From NCBI GenBank assembly GCA_935421135.1, contig OW285196.1:14691001-14755000 (forward strand): a stretch of DNA of 64,000 nucleotides, in the 5' to 3' direction. The notes beneath the pieces were generated by a model. The model ran no database searches. It had not been told where the DNA came from and saw only the letters and a list, made by a program, of their open reading frames with translations. The stretch is from Bugulina stolonifera. Lineage: Eukaryota > Bryozoa > Gymnolaemata > Cheilostomatida > Bugulidae. The stretch's first letter is position 1; every line of letters begins with the position of its first letter. This document shows positions 11,521-23,830 of this stretch, piece by piece. The translations under genes were made by a program, and so were the position numbers.

Positions 11521-11527
11521 CAAACGC

Positions 11528-12359
11528 TGCTTTAGATCAATTTATATGACTTTGAATTTGACCAATAAGCAGGTACAAGTAATGCTTTCAGCTAAACGAT
11601 TGGAACATGGTTTCAGGTTAGGCTAATTCAAATAATCTTGAAGTTTATACTGAATAGTTTATTAGCAGTTTATTTCCAATAAACCGCTATGGATTTTAAA
11701 TTTAATTTGCAGCAGTAGTGAAAGCTCTTTTATTAGTTTATTAGGGAGTTCCTTTCTAATAAACAGCTATGGATTTGAATTTAAATTGGAAGCAGTGATA
11801 AGTGCTCTTGGGGGGGGGGGGGGGGGGGGGAGGGCTTTGTGAAAATAAATTATATTATAACTAAATAAAAAAGCAAGCTGTAGGTGTTTGAATTATACAT
11901 AACAAACTTGAATTACATGTAGCCATTTATATAGTGCTCATCAGGGACCAAGCTTATTAGTTTGAACTATCAAAATATTTAAATTATCCGAGTTTGTCCT
12001 ATAGCAAAATTTGTTTAAGTCCCAAAATTGATGTTTAAGCATATTTCAGCATTAAAACCAAGCTTAGCTAAGCTCTATGTTTACTCAGATTTAAACCCCA
12101 CTTACATACAGTACAAAACTACAGCTGACTCCTATATAGTGCAGTAAGCCCACCTGTGACGTAAAGTAATTACCATAGCTTGTTAAAAAACCCTCTGATT
12201 AAGCTCCTACTCTAGGCTATTTACCAATTATGTTATAGCAAATACTTACTGCTTTGTGAACTATTCAACTATGTATTATATAGCTATATGGAGTAATGCA
12301 CTTGTTTGTGCACTGCTGAATCTCAGACAAAGTGCTCAATGTTTACAACAGAGCTAATT
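11528..12359. other. Intergenic, no gene seen
   Basis: AT-rich DNA with no supportable exon. It includes the poly-G run at 11810-11830. Confidence 0.5.
11810..11830 (+). repeat. Poly-G tract of 21 bases
   Basis: Twenty-one consecutive G, able to form a G-quadruplex. The length is likely to vary between individuals and to be uncertain in assembly. Confidence 0.9.
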
Positions 12360-12786
12360 AATATTTGGTAGAATCTCACTGTTTTGTCTCTTTTATTACT
12401 ATTAGTTTCATGCTACATACTAGAATGAAATATAAAGCAAAAATTGCCACCTATGCGTGACTGAGAAATATTTTATTTTACGCAAACCACGCATGGCCAC
12501 ACTAAATAAACGAAACGAGCTCATATCTACATGCAGACACTCTAGAAAGCACATGCTCAACTATGGAATCACTTGATACACCAAGATTAGTCTTAATCTC
12601 TTTAGCTACATGTATATAGCAGTAAGCCAAACAATCGCTACATATAAAACACCATAACCATGTCCTTGTCCATTAGTAGTTAATTATGTCTCTTTTGTCT
12701 GATGATTGCTTTATACTTCATTCTAGTATATAGCATGAAACTAATAGTAATAAAAGAGGCAAAACAGTGAGATTCTACCAAATATT
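12360..12786. mobile_element. MITE with 81-bp terminal inverted repeats
   Basis: Arms 12360-12440 and 12706-12786 are reverse complements with about three mismatches. They begin AATATTTGGTAGAATCTCAC. TA lies at both outer edges if the element is taken as ATATTTGG...CCAAATAT, which fits Tc1/mariner-type insertion. The 265-bp centre has no coding frame. A right-half copy is at 49117-49308. Confidence 0.75.
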
Positions 12787-13393
12787 ATATAGCTATATAG
12801 CTGCATGTATGGTCTGTTTAAACAAGAAATTATTCAAATCAGTTTGAAAGCAGATATTAATAGCGAAAGTTAAAACTCGCAAAATGTATCTGCTTTTAGG
12901 GTAAGCCAGCTCCTCTACCCCTGTCAAAAATGGTCATGTCATCTGGGCCTTTCTCACAGGGAGCTGGCAGTGCAAGCTGCAAGGGACTGGTCACACCGAG
13001 GAATATAAGCCTGTGAGTTCTCTTCTTTATCCCCCCATGCATAACCAATTTGGTATCACAGGGTACTTTACTTTAAGCAATGCCTCCATCTCATTTCTTT
13101 GATAAAGCTTTAGTCAATAAGACTGATATTTAAATTCAGAGGAACCTCATATGTGTTATGGTGTGATGAGCTCGATTCAGCATTACAAGACAATATTATA
13201 TACAATGACATCATGATTTCACCTCCTGGTTGGTATAACATGTAATATAACAAGCCCACAAGTTGACTATTACAATGTCTGGATGAAACTCAGTACTTAT
13301 TTGCTGTCATGAACATGTACATGTACATGTACATGTGCATGTTCTATGCAGTATTTTCCATTTAACTGTGTTAGTGAGTTTATACCATATGAG
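12787..13393. other. Intergenic, no gene seen
   Basis: No supportable coding exon. An (ACATGT)n run occupies about 13312-13344. Confidence 0.5.
13312..13344. repeat. (ACATGT)n microsatellite
   Basis: About five self-complementary hexamers in a row. The motif is scattered throughout the window. Confidence 0.85.
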
Positions 13394-14135
13394 TAGGGCT
13401 GCAACGATTCACAAAATACTGTTTCGATTTTTTCGATTCTGCCAATTAACTTTTTCGATTTTTTCGATTCGATACTTCATTGCGCAAAATTAACAGAAAA
13501 TACACTAGTGAGGTCAATCAGATCAATAACAGGATCTCACAATTTTACTGAAATAATGTAACTATGTAGTACAGCAATAAATAGGTAAGTATGTTACTGT
13601 AACTCCAAACAAGCAGTGAATGAAGACAATGAGCACAGCTATCAATGTTGCTATTTATTTGAATCATTTACCCTGACACCATTTACATTTCAGTAGCTAT
13701 TCGTAACAGTATTTTCGAACACTGTCAGTTGTTGTACTTGAGTTGATAATTTCATTTTTAGACTCACCAAAAAGAGTAGAATGAGTAGATTCCAGAAGCA
13801 TACCTTTCTATTTGTGTGGAATATCATATACAAATATATTGTATGTTTGGGGCATTTATATAATTATAGACTTATATTAGTAATACACCTTAGTACATGT
13901 ATTTTATAGCTATCCACGTATAGCCAACAGAATTACTAGGAAAAATTGCGCTTCACCGAGATTTGAACCCATGACCCCACGTTTGTAAAGTGAGCGCTCT
14001 GTCACCATGCTATGGTGACAACTTGGCTAAGTATATATTTACCAAGAATTGAAAATTGAGAGCAATAAACCGATACCGAAAATGCTGCAAATTAATCGTA
14101 TCGAGAATTGTTAACGATTTATCGTTGCAAGCCTA
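13394..14135. mobile_element. hAT-like element remnant
   Basis: The left end TAGGGCTGCAACGATT is matched by a right end whose reverse complement is TAGGCTTGCAACGATA. This GCTGCAACGAT type of terminus is familiar from hAT elements (from memory). No clean 8-bp target duplication is visible. The interior holds repeated TTTTTTCGATT motifs and a tRNA-like segment, but no transposase. Confidence 0.5.
13950..14025 (-). repeat. tRNA-like segment (SINE head)
   Basis: On the minus strand an A-box-like TAGCATGGTGACAGAGCGC (14012-13994) is followed by the B-box-like GGTTCAAATCTCGG (13969-13956) at tRNA-like spacing. The acceptor stem does not close, so this is a tRNA-derived repeat rather than a working tRNA. 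Confidence 0.5.
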
Positions 14136-14408
14136 CACAAGTATGAGTGACGTGTGGGAACAGATCATGACTTGTCGGAGTAATTTTTGCATCAACAAGG
14201 TTATGTGGTTACTAGTTGATTCCTTAACCTCAGTAATCAATCAGTGCTTAAACTTCCGCACCAGTGCGTGTAAATAACACACTACATGCTATGTCTAAAC
14301 AGTATGTTGTGTTTGTTTCTGTCCCCGCATCCTTGTTATTATGTAAAGTGCTTTGAGCTGAATTTCCTAATTCAAAATGACAACTTAGTATTATACAGGT
14401 GAAAAGTT

Positions 14409-14414
14409 TTTATT
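14409..14414 (-). terminator. Poly(A) signal of Cys-peptide locus 2
   Basis: AATAAA on the minus strand, about 290 nt after the stop codon. It is positionally homologous to 935-940 at locus 1. Confidence 0.5.
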
Positions 14415-14701
14415 GAAAACGAACAAAAAATACATTTTGATTTACAAAAATAATGTTGACATATTGAGTCGCACAAGTCTTTAGCATGTTGGGAATAAAG
14501 AGTAAATCTCTGCCAACTGAACTGTAAACAAAATTTAACATTTAGTTTGCCTTTTATCAATGTAACTTGATGAATTAAACAGTAAATTAGTCAAATTGTG
14601 AAAAGTAAAACTTATTCATTATTATGCTGGTCTGCTTAAGTCGTTCAGTAGATGATTCACTTATATTTGCCAGAAAGACTGAGTTAGTTTGTTGGGTGAC
14701 C

Positions 14702-15085
14702 TTAAGGTACAACAGTAGTTGTTGTAGTCCTTCGGCATTCATTTCTACACTTCCACAGATTATTCCTTCTACACTGTCGATTAGGCCGCTCACCACATTC
14801 TCTGATGATGCAGTCACGTATACATCCTGTAAAAAGTTGAGAATCAAATATTTAAACTTGATGTTTTCAGTGAAAATCACTAAACCTAACTTAATCATCA
14901 AAGGATGAATTTTCTAATCTTTGCAGTTTTAAAGCGTTTACGGGCAATAAGATCTAGTTGACACAATATTAAATACTAAGATTCTCACTTCTGCGTCCAG
15001 CTCCACCACCACCAGGTCTTCCCATCACTGCTCCAACTAAGACGAGACCGCAGATAAGCAGAGCCATTAGTGCTGAGATCTTCAT
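14702..15085 (-). CDS. Secreted six-cysteine peptide, locus 2
   Basis: Exon 1 is 15085-14989 and exon 2 is 14826-14702. The 162-nt phase-1 intron runs from GTGAGA to TTTTTACAG. The total is 222 nt (73 aa). The signal peptide starts MKISALMALLICGLVLVGAV and is followed by a Gly-rich, Arg-containing segment (GRPGGGGAGRR) that may be a propeptide. The Cys module keeps CX3CX4CX7CX7CX3C exactly and ends in a Thr run. The gene lies in a duplicate (about 14310-16030) of the locus 1 block 820-2880, with the same promoter, 5' UTR intron and 3' UTR. Only one Cys exon is present here. Function unknown. Confidence 0.75.
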
Positions 15086-15652
15086 ATTTTCGTAGAATTT
15101 ATCTAAAATAATGTGTGACATCATTCTCTCAATCACATTACATATGCGACCAATAAGTATAATATACATGCATGTGCATTTACATACAAGGCAGTCACAT
15201 TGACACTCTAAGTGCTGTTAAAGAGGCAACAACGAATGTGCTGAAGGTCGTTTAAAAATCTGAGTTTAAAGGGCACATAGGTTTATGTAAAACTTGTCTC
15301 CAGCAATGTATAGATAGGCGAGGAGACTAGTTTGAAGGTGATGTAGAATAATTTTGTGTAAGTGTTATGGTTCTCCTCTTATAAAACCAGTCCTGGAATA
15401 ACACATTCATCTGTGAACTGAAACTGCAATATACACTCATGAACCTTGCCAACAATTGCCATATGTTGCACAACAAACTATAAAGTTAACACAACTATTT
15501 TCTCTCTCTGAAGATTTTATCCAACAACTCACCCAATAAAATATCCCCTAAGACTGCATGAACTCTAGTGTTTGGTCTATAAAAATTTGATGAAAGAACT
15601 AACTGTAAAAACATTCACCACTGGCTAATAAATACTTTTCCTAGTGACTTAC

Positions 15653-15740
15653 CTTTGATGATTCTAATGCAAATATTAGTGCAGTTATTCTTCCACAAGC
15701 AAGAGTGAGTTGCTGTGTAGTGGCATCTTCCTTTTATATA
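15653..15740 (-). promoter_or_regulatory. TATA promoter and 5' UTR exon, locus 2
   Basis: TATATAAA at 15740-15733, then a leader exon ending ATCAAAG|GTAAGT at 15653. The 5' UTR intron closes at 15103 (TTTTAG). Core promoter and leader are almost identical to locus 1. Confidence 0.6.
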
Positions 15741-16039
15741 CACAAGTTACGTAAGTTATGCCTCAGCATTTGATTAATGAGCGGCACCATCTACAATGTA
15801 TGTCTATGAACAGTTCACTCTTCTAATGGATGAAACTAATTGACTAGAAAGTGGTAGCTCATTTACCAAATAAACCATGTCATACAATAGTGAATCTAGA
15901 CATAACGTCTTCATTTCAAACTACGTAAACCATAAAGCTTCACTAAGTAGCATCATTTACCAAACACGTTGATCTGCTTCAGCTAAACTGACTTGTGACA
16001 GAATGCATAAAAATAAGTAACAAAACCCAGCTCAGTGTG

Positions 16040-18335
16040 AGAATACAAACAATGTATTTAGTAACTTATGAGAATACAATTTATTTGTATAAATCCTAAA
16101 CAGTACTATAACTGGATATTGTATTGATTTGAAGCAGCAGTAGCAGAGTAGGTACATGTATCCGTAGGTATAGGAGTGCAAACAGTTGTACATGATGTGC
16201 ATGACTGTACTATTGATAGTTATATCAGGTCTAATATTGGGTTTTGGGAGGTAAGGTTCGGTATATCCACAACTGCACCAGCACCAGTGTGTTCTTGCAT
16301 TTGACGTGAAGGTAGACATTGCGGTTTTCTTATGCAACGTCTAGATAAATCCAAAGTTACTATTTTAGCTATTTCATCATGTCTTATTTACATGTACATG
16401 AATTATGTACATCTACTTAGTTCTATTTGTCTACATCCACAGAAAAGTGCAGCATTGTATCCTACAAAATAACTGGTCTCCATACAGTACACATAATTAT
16501 GATGTAACCTTCTCTCACTTGATACATATTATGTAGATGTATATCCTTTCCTTCGTCTTGTTAGTAATCAATCCCTCATTCTGAGACACATTAAGTCTTC
16601 TTATCTGAACTTTTTCTCAAATATTCATGGCGTACGGCGCTTGTACGCCTATTCTTCTTTCATCTGGTTTTTCTTAGCTGAGGGTACTTTCACCATCCAG
16701 TCTTCAACCTTCTGCTCCCTGATACTCTACTTGCATTATTTCTACCTATTTTCTTTTGTCCTGATTGATTCTTGTAATTTATCAACAGTTGTCCCCTCTT
16801 TTTAACATAAGTTTGATAATCAGTTGGAAATCTATTCTCACCTGATGCCAATCTGTTTCTACTTCCATCTCTTGGAAAATGTAAATGTCATACAGATTAC
16901 TTTTAGGGATGAAGTATACTACATGTAGTTGCTAGTCAACATTGTTATTGTTTACAATTAAGATTCCTGATTTTTTTCTGTGCCAAGTTATAAATTTCAG
17001 TGTTAGTCTGTTGCTTCTGCAGTTTCATCATGTTTTCTCGCTCACTGAAATATTTCACTATTTGATTCTCAAACAGTTGTACACCTTGATCTCTCCTTAT
17101 CTTTCCACTTGTAACAGTGAGTGCCACACACTTCTGCAGCTATAACTATTCTTTGCTTACATGATTGTGGTGTATTTCAAACATGAATCATTTCCTGAGT
17201 TTGGGTACCAGCACAAAGTTGATGCTTCAACTCAGGGTAATAGACCAACAGAATCACATCAATCAGGACCCATATAACGAGATTGTGGTAGAATGCGAGT
17301 TTTGCTAACGTTATTAAAGATATTAAATTCTTAATGCCATTAGATTTTCCCATCTACATATAAAACAACACCTACCCATAAATCAAAATGTTTATGGCAA
17401 GGGGCCTCTACTTTGACGCAGATTACTTTGAACTTAGGAAATAACTTAGCCTGTTTGCTTACATAACGTAACAGATGTTGAAAAGCATCATTGGTCAAGT
17501 TTTGCCAACAAATTAACAAACAAGATGCACATAAATCATCCATATTTAATTGAAATTCTAGGTAATAATATACTTGTAGTGAGAGTTTAATAGCTTTCTG
17601 GGAAAATCTGTGTAAAGCATGGCAAGTCTAGAGTAATAACCATGTATTTTAGTTTGATTGAAATCTGTATCAAACCAAACCTACATTATAAACGGCAGCT
17701 AAAAAGTACACAGTGCAAGTAGGTGTTCTCTATGACACCGCTGAGAATCTCCTTTATGAAGGTACTTTTGTCTCCAGTGATGAATTTATAATTAAATTAC
17801 TCTGAAAACAGTAATGGCTGAGCTCTATATCCTAGGAAACAAGGAGTTATAGAAGTAGTCATTGATGCACAGAGAGGAGATAACTACATGTAAGTCCTTA
17901 GAACGGTGACTTATTTACCGATTTTGCCTTTATAGTTAGATATTAATTTGTTTACAGTCAAAGTAAAAATGACTGGAGATACGTGTGAAAAGAAATTCTC
18001 TTTTGCGTTTCAAGTAAAGAAAATCCAAATGCTGTGTAGTCTTCCTTAGTAATTTTCCCCTCTCTTGTATGAGCGGGAATGCATTACAGTTAGAAGCCCT
18101 TTCAGCATCTCTTTGATCCTATCCCATTATAATTATAAAGTCCATGTAAATTTTTCAATAAAATGGTGTAATATTGTATACAAGCTTTTACCTACATAAT
18201 GCCTAGTAGTTTAAGATTGTACGAGCAATGATGATATTAAGCTCCAGCTACTGTTACTAAGTTACTGGAGCAAATCTGCTGCACTTTAAATCTTTGGAGA
18301 ATTACAAGAAATACTGCAATGTTTTAGCGTTTATT
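16040..18335. other. Intergenic, diverged duplicate flank
   Basis: 16040-16900 is a diverged relative of the flank blocks at 3-4 kb and 5.5-6.7 kb. No coding exon is supported in it or in the following AT-rich stretch. Confidence 0.45.
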
Positions 18336-18339
18336 TACA

Positions 18340-19900
18340 TGCGGTGCCGAGGGCATGAGCATGGGAAGGGCTTGGAAGTTGGTAGAGCACGACCAAGTGA
18401 CCTTCCACATATTACGTAAAAGAGTGAACAGTTTTTAGGTGCTCTTGCTATTATATATCTGACGTAGGCCGATGCTGAGACTCATTAAAGAGTCTAAGGT
18501 TGACGTAGGTCTTGTAGATTTATACTCCAGAGGAGTACAATGAAAGATCTGGTATTCTTAGATCTTAAGCCCAACGCTAGATTCATATAGAATCCGGGAT
18601 TGACCTAAGTCGTAGAAGTGGTGTAGAGATGTACTTAAACAAGGATGGGGATGAACTCGAGCCGTATGGATCTATGCATCTGCCGGTGGAGTTACCCTCC
18701 TACAAGAGTAAGCCTCTATAATAGGTTTGAGTTAGGAGTTGTTGCTTTATTATAGCGCGATCAACTACTGATTTCATACAGCAAAGGTGCTACCTTATAT
18801 ACTAAATCTACCTCCAGCAAAAAGGGGCTGATAAGGTATCGGACGGCTGATAAGGTATCGGGTTCGGAGCTGATGCAACAACATGGATGGTTCCGCCCGA
18901 TGTCGGCCACAAAAAGGGTCGGCCTTGGCACAAAAGGTGCTTACAATGGTCCAAAATGGAAAGTATATAAGTATGAGCCTATCCCAAGATATCGGCCTTA
19001 AAAAGTATATATGGTAAAAGACTTAGTTTAATCAAGGAGTAAGAAGAGAAGGAGGCTTGTCTATGAAAACCTGTATATTTATGTTACAATGGGCTTCCGG
19101 TGTTCGATGTGCGCCTCGGGTACTTGGTAAAGTCTAAAGAAAAAATGATGAATAATAATTTTTAAAAAAGCAAAATTCACACATTAACTAAAATTGAAAT
19201 ATTATCAATGTCACTAATTGGTAATAGCCTGGTGAACAGATTGACTAAAAACACACTACTTATGTCACTGGGATACGAAAGATATAGCCGAGTAAGATCA
19301 CCATATTTGAAGAAAATTGCGTATCTCTCGATACCAACATTATCAACAAAATAAGCAAAAATAAAACTAATAGATTTAAGTTTGCTACAGTGAATGAGCT
19401 TGAATTCCAAATTTAAACTCTGCTCCATCATAATAAATAAAACGTGCAATCACTTGAATCGCGGTTGAAGTGAGTCAATTTGTGCAACACGTTTCTCAGA
19501 CATCAGGACTCCATAAACTTAGTCTGTTTTATGGCATATAGTTCAGATACTTGTTAAGTTAATAGGCTAGTTTGTGGGCCCTACAAAATGCCCAAACTAA
19601 ATGAAAATAGTGCTCAAACTATTGGCTATCTCAATGAACGATTATGTTTATCTCTCCATAGAAATGATTTTGATTGGGTGCTATAGCTGTGACGTAATAG
19701 GGGCCAGAGCCATCTACATGTGCATTGCTTTTATACCTGTTTAGCAATGAAGAAGCGTATCACGATTCAACGGAGTTGTCTACTCGCTTAATGCCAGCGA
19801 CTCATGTGCTCATATTTTTAAACCGAGGAGCACATCGAACACAAAATTCTCATGGACGAGCTTCCTTCTCTCTCTTACTCTTTGGTTTAATATAATCAGA
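18340..19900. mobile_element. Diverged element with inverted LTR-like ends
   Basis: 19030-19128 and 19815-19895 are diverged inverted copies of one sequence. They share GTTCGATGTGC, CCTCGG and a GAGTAAGAGAGAGAAGG-like stretch. The left arm extends to about 18340 and is less AT-rich than its surroundings, with TATA-like and repeated GATAAGGTATCGG motifs. A 90-codon minus frame (19177-19449) lies between the arms, but I recognise no domain. This is probably two decayed LTR-like copies in opposite orientation, or a foldback element. Confidence 0.35.
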
Positions 19901-20894
19901 TGAGAGAAGATAATTGCTTATAATATGGAGGAAAAACCAAGTGTAATTGCAATAATCTGATTGGAGGATAACAATAATAGAGCACACGATAAGTGGTTGA
20001 TTATAATATTGTATAAGCATGGATGTATAATAATTCTACAAGGTAAGACAATAATGCATGAATGGATAATATGGATAAGTATCACTATGTATGTATATGC
20101 ATAATCATGTAGGCAATGTCAATGTATATAAAGCATAAGAACTCAGTCTATGGCCAGGCAGGCTGTTTCACCGCAACACTATCCACTAGCTTCATCCATT
20201 CATAGGAGTTTATAGGAGAAGTTGCCTCTTTGTATCAAAAGCGTAAAATGAATGAGAAGACTATTCAATAACCTCTTTTAATGGATTACTTAGATGAAAA
20301 TAGACTGTGATCTGTATGTAGCAGATGACATCATCTACTCTTGTACTGGGAGACCTTTTTGCATGGATAGCTCAGGGTAATATTTCTTTCCAACAAGCTA
20401 TTCAGCTCTTTGACTGGCTTTGATCAATTTTATAGTTTCATTCTATCTAATAGCAGGAAAGACATTCATGGTTTTATTGTAAATTAGGTATTTATTTTTA
20501 TTGTGAAGTCAAGAAAAAGATAAGTCGTTTGAGCAGAACCTATTAACTGAAATTTAAGAGATGTCACAAATTAGTGTGGACATGCACATTCTTAAACATC
20601 GATATAGGGCGGCCAGAGTTGTATTATGCCACAACCAGCCGAAAAAAGAGCAGAAAGAAAACTAGCATTACAAAATCTACAAACAGAATTAAATACTTCA
20701 ACTTTTGCATCAGAGATACATGCATGCATTACATTAACTTAGCAAATTGGAAATTAAAACAAGTGGCTTATGAAATAGCAACAAATACAAGATTGGTGAC
20801 CAGTGTGGTCTAATATATTCACTTATTATTCTGCCAAGAAGACAGGTTTTATATTCTTGGTCTGGCATAAGGTGCGATAGAAGGTTATACTATT
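19901..20894. other. Intergenic, no gene seen
   Basis: AT-rich. The longest open frame, at 20574-20813, has no homologue I recognise and no splice support. Confidence 0.45.
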
Positions 20895-21292
20895 TCACTG
20901 GCAGGCATTTCTACAGTCAGGTAAGTTTTCACTTCTACACTGGGGGTCAGGCAGCTCTTGGCATACTCCAGCAATGCAGCGGTCAATACATCCTGTAAAG
21001 CATTGATAATATTTAAGTTTGAACAACTCAAGTAAAGATTTTACAGGTCATTATTATAATATTATACTTATATTTTGCAAATACGTATTTACATAAACTA
21101 AATAGAAAAACAGATACACAATGTCACACAATTCCAATTACTTCATTCACAGAGTCTTTGAGTGTTAAGCTACAAGATGTTATAATTGCTCTGGTTCTCA
21201 CTTTGATAGGCGCGTCCCCCAGGGTTTCCCATTACAGTCCCAAATAAGACGAAACAGGAGATAAGCAGAGCGACAAGTGGTGAAATCCTCAT
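20895..21292 (-). CDS. Secreted six-cysteine peptide, locus 3
   Basis: Exon 1 is 21292-21202 and exon 2 is 20992-20895, joined in phase 1 (GTGAGA to CTTTACAG). The total is 189 nt (62 aa). The signal peptide begins MRISPLVALLISCFVLFGTV. The Cys module differs from loci 1 and 2 at most non-cysteine positions (CIDRCIAGVC...), yet keeps CX3CX4CX7CX7CX3C exactly and then stops at once (NACQ). That combination points to a structural constraint on an otherwise fast-changing mature peptide. It is the most diverged of the three copies. Confidence 0.72.
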
Positions 21293-21640
21293 ATTTTCTT
21301 AGAATTTGTCTAAAATATGTGACAGAATTGTGTTGATTAAATGCATGTGGAAAAATAAAAATATACGTTATGGAAAGTGTTTTGTTTCAAACAAAATGAC
21401 ACATTTATTTGTGAGGGTAAACCATGGGATAGACCCATAAACCTTGTCGTAGATCGCCACGCTTTACACAGCAAACTATGGAGATAATAGAGTTGATGTA
21501 AATATTATCTAATATGGTAGTCACTCATGATGGTATGAACGCAAATTTTAGTTGTATACAATTGATGAAAGCAAGTACAGCAACTGGTAAAAATGACAAC
21601 ATTTACCGCTAGCAAATTACAACGCATCTTCTTCACTTAC

Positions 21641-21726
21641 CCTTGTTGATTCTAAGGCAGGTATCTGTCTGTCTTTCCACAAGAGGAGTAGTAAGTTACT
21701 GATTAAGTCGTCTCCTTTTCTATATA
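21641..21726 (-). promoter_or_regulatory. TATA promoter and 5' UTR exon, locus 3
   Basis: TATATAGAAAAGG begins at 21726. The leader exon ends AACAAGG|GTAAGTG at 21641 and the 5' UTR intron closes at 21310 (TAAAATTAG-like tract ending TTTAG). The leader is diverged but alignable with loci 1 and 2. Confidence 0.5.
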
Positions 21727-21729
21727 TGC

Positions 21730-23830
21730 CAATTACCTACGTCAGTCATAGCTCATCATGTGATTTATGAGCATCACTATCACTATAAACCAGTTGATCA
21801 CTCACCTAACGAATGACATTAGTTGGCTCATGGTAGTATAATCCATGAGCCAATAATAAACCCTGTCTTAAGTAGCAATCCAGGAGCCAATAATAAACCC
21901 TGTGTTAAGGTAGTAATAAATATATACAATGTAACTATATAACTTTCAACTTGGTGACATAATTTATCTTTGTGGATGGATTGATGTATTTTAAACTGAC
22001 TAAATGTACACCGTAGTGAAAAGAATTGCCAACACAAAACACATTAAGCGTACCATTATTAGATAAGGATTCAAGTAGGAAATATTGAGTAACTCGTGAA
22101 AGTACAATTTTTGGTATAGTACACTACATGTAAATGCAAAATTGTACCAGAACTACGTGTAAACACTGTAATAGTCTGTGATCGTTAGAGCAAAGTAACG
22201 GTATAACTGCAGGTATTTAGGGAGTGTAAATATTACCTCCTCAGTATTATATTTCTGCCTCCATCTTGTTGATCACTCATGATGCTGAACCATGGCAGTA
22301 AATGAGGAGCTTGTGCGGTTAGTATGCTGCAAATATAACTCTGTGAAGAGCTGATAGTTTTCCTAACATTATAGATGCAGGCTCTCATTTTCGGACATCA
22401 TACGCACATAGTACTCAGATTAGTACAGCCACCAAAATGAGTAGAGGGAGAGCAGACATCTGAGCTACAATTTCTGGCTTAGGCTTTTGTCTAATCTGTC
22501 TAATCTGAAGATTGTTGCTCCGGTCTTTGCTCTTTGACTACTAGCGTATGGGTCACATAATGTTATTACAATTACTTCCCCAATCTAATGCGCCGCCAAC
22601 GTCTTGTACCAAACATACAACCATAGCAAGCATTCTTCTACTCTTAACTTAGCCTAAACTACACTGTAGCTGTTTACTAAATAGTGGGGCTGAGTACTAA
22701 AGTTGGAGAATTAGAGATAGCCGTGATTCTTCATCAAAAGTGTAGAAGCGAATTTGGGTTTTCCCACGTAGAAATATAACGCTCTGAGGCTAATAGTATT
22801 TCACAAATATTATAGACCTTTTTCTAAAAGTGAGAAGGTGAAAATCTGAAGAGATCCGGCAGGTGTCCCTCGGTCCAAATATTAGCTAGTGGCGTAATGC
22901 AAGCATCATAGTAATATAGCTCAGGAGCATTTTATGTTGGCACATCCATGATTGTATTGTTTGTACCGTAGAAAAATGACTGAATGTCTCAAACTTCCAG
23001 AATATCTGATATGATAGATACAAAATTGATTTAGCTTCATTAGCTTTTCTTAGATACATGTACATGTAGGCTATCTGTAATGACTATCAGCTGAATTCCT
23101 TATTCAATAATTAGCAGAAAAATGAAAGGCATTATTATTTATTGTTCTACCAAATTCTGATGAGGCACTATAATGTATCGTATTGTCTGGTTTGGTTTGT
23201 TTAAATTTCACCAGCTAGCATCAGATTAGCTGTATAATATTACCATACTAGCTACCAGACATACTGTAGCTAGTAAACCATTAGTAGTAACAGCAGTGAA
23301 AGTACTGTAGCTAACTAGCTACTTTATAATAAAGTTAGCTAGTTGATGCAGCTAGAAAAGTTGGCTACCTAAATCCTGGAAAGCTAATAGCCTCTTTGCT
23401 ACAAATAGGTAGTGTAGTCATAGAAAGAGACTGCAGACTTCATCACACCCTTAGACAAGGAACAACACTACAGTGCACAAGGTACATGTAAGTGGAAATA
23501 TATTATTTCTAGTAAAGTTTTTACCTGTGCAATATAAATTGGTGAGTACAGATGTTGTGCTGGTTCGATCCTACGTGTGGTACTAAAGGAATTCAGCCAA
23601 TCACGTATTAGCAACATCCTTCTGTGTATTGTCCTCTTCGAAGCAAATGCTTTTTGTGGTAGCGATAATCAGAACAAAACTTTTTCAGAATGTATTCTAT
23701 ATTATACAGCCATAATTTAATTTTCTGGCATCCATTTTGGATACATTTACATCTACTCTCAAATAGAAAATGATTCATGGTTCTTATTTATCTACAGTAG
23801 TAGTCTATCTTGTAGTATTACAGAAGCACA
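21730..23830. other. Intergenic; start of tandem unit A from about 23150
   Basis: 21730-22500 is the diverged upstream flank of locus 3. From about 23150 the sequence aligns with 34260 onward and 38480 onward (TGTCTGGTTTGGT...CACCAGCTAGCATCAGATTAGC), marking the upstream part of tandem unit A. No coding exon is supported. Confidence 0.5.

Noticed and set aside
13950..14025. Functional tRNA gene
   Set aside because: A- and B-box-like strings are present but no acceptor stem pairs and the anticodon arm is poor. Treated as a tRNA-derived repeat.
20574..20813. 79-codon plus-strand frame
   Set aside because: No splice or poly(A) support, no recognisable motif, low-complexity Lys/Thr composition.
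22393..22452. Minus-strand MSALPLLILVAVLI, signal-peptide-like
   Set aside because: Stops after 14 codons with no convincing donor or partner exon.
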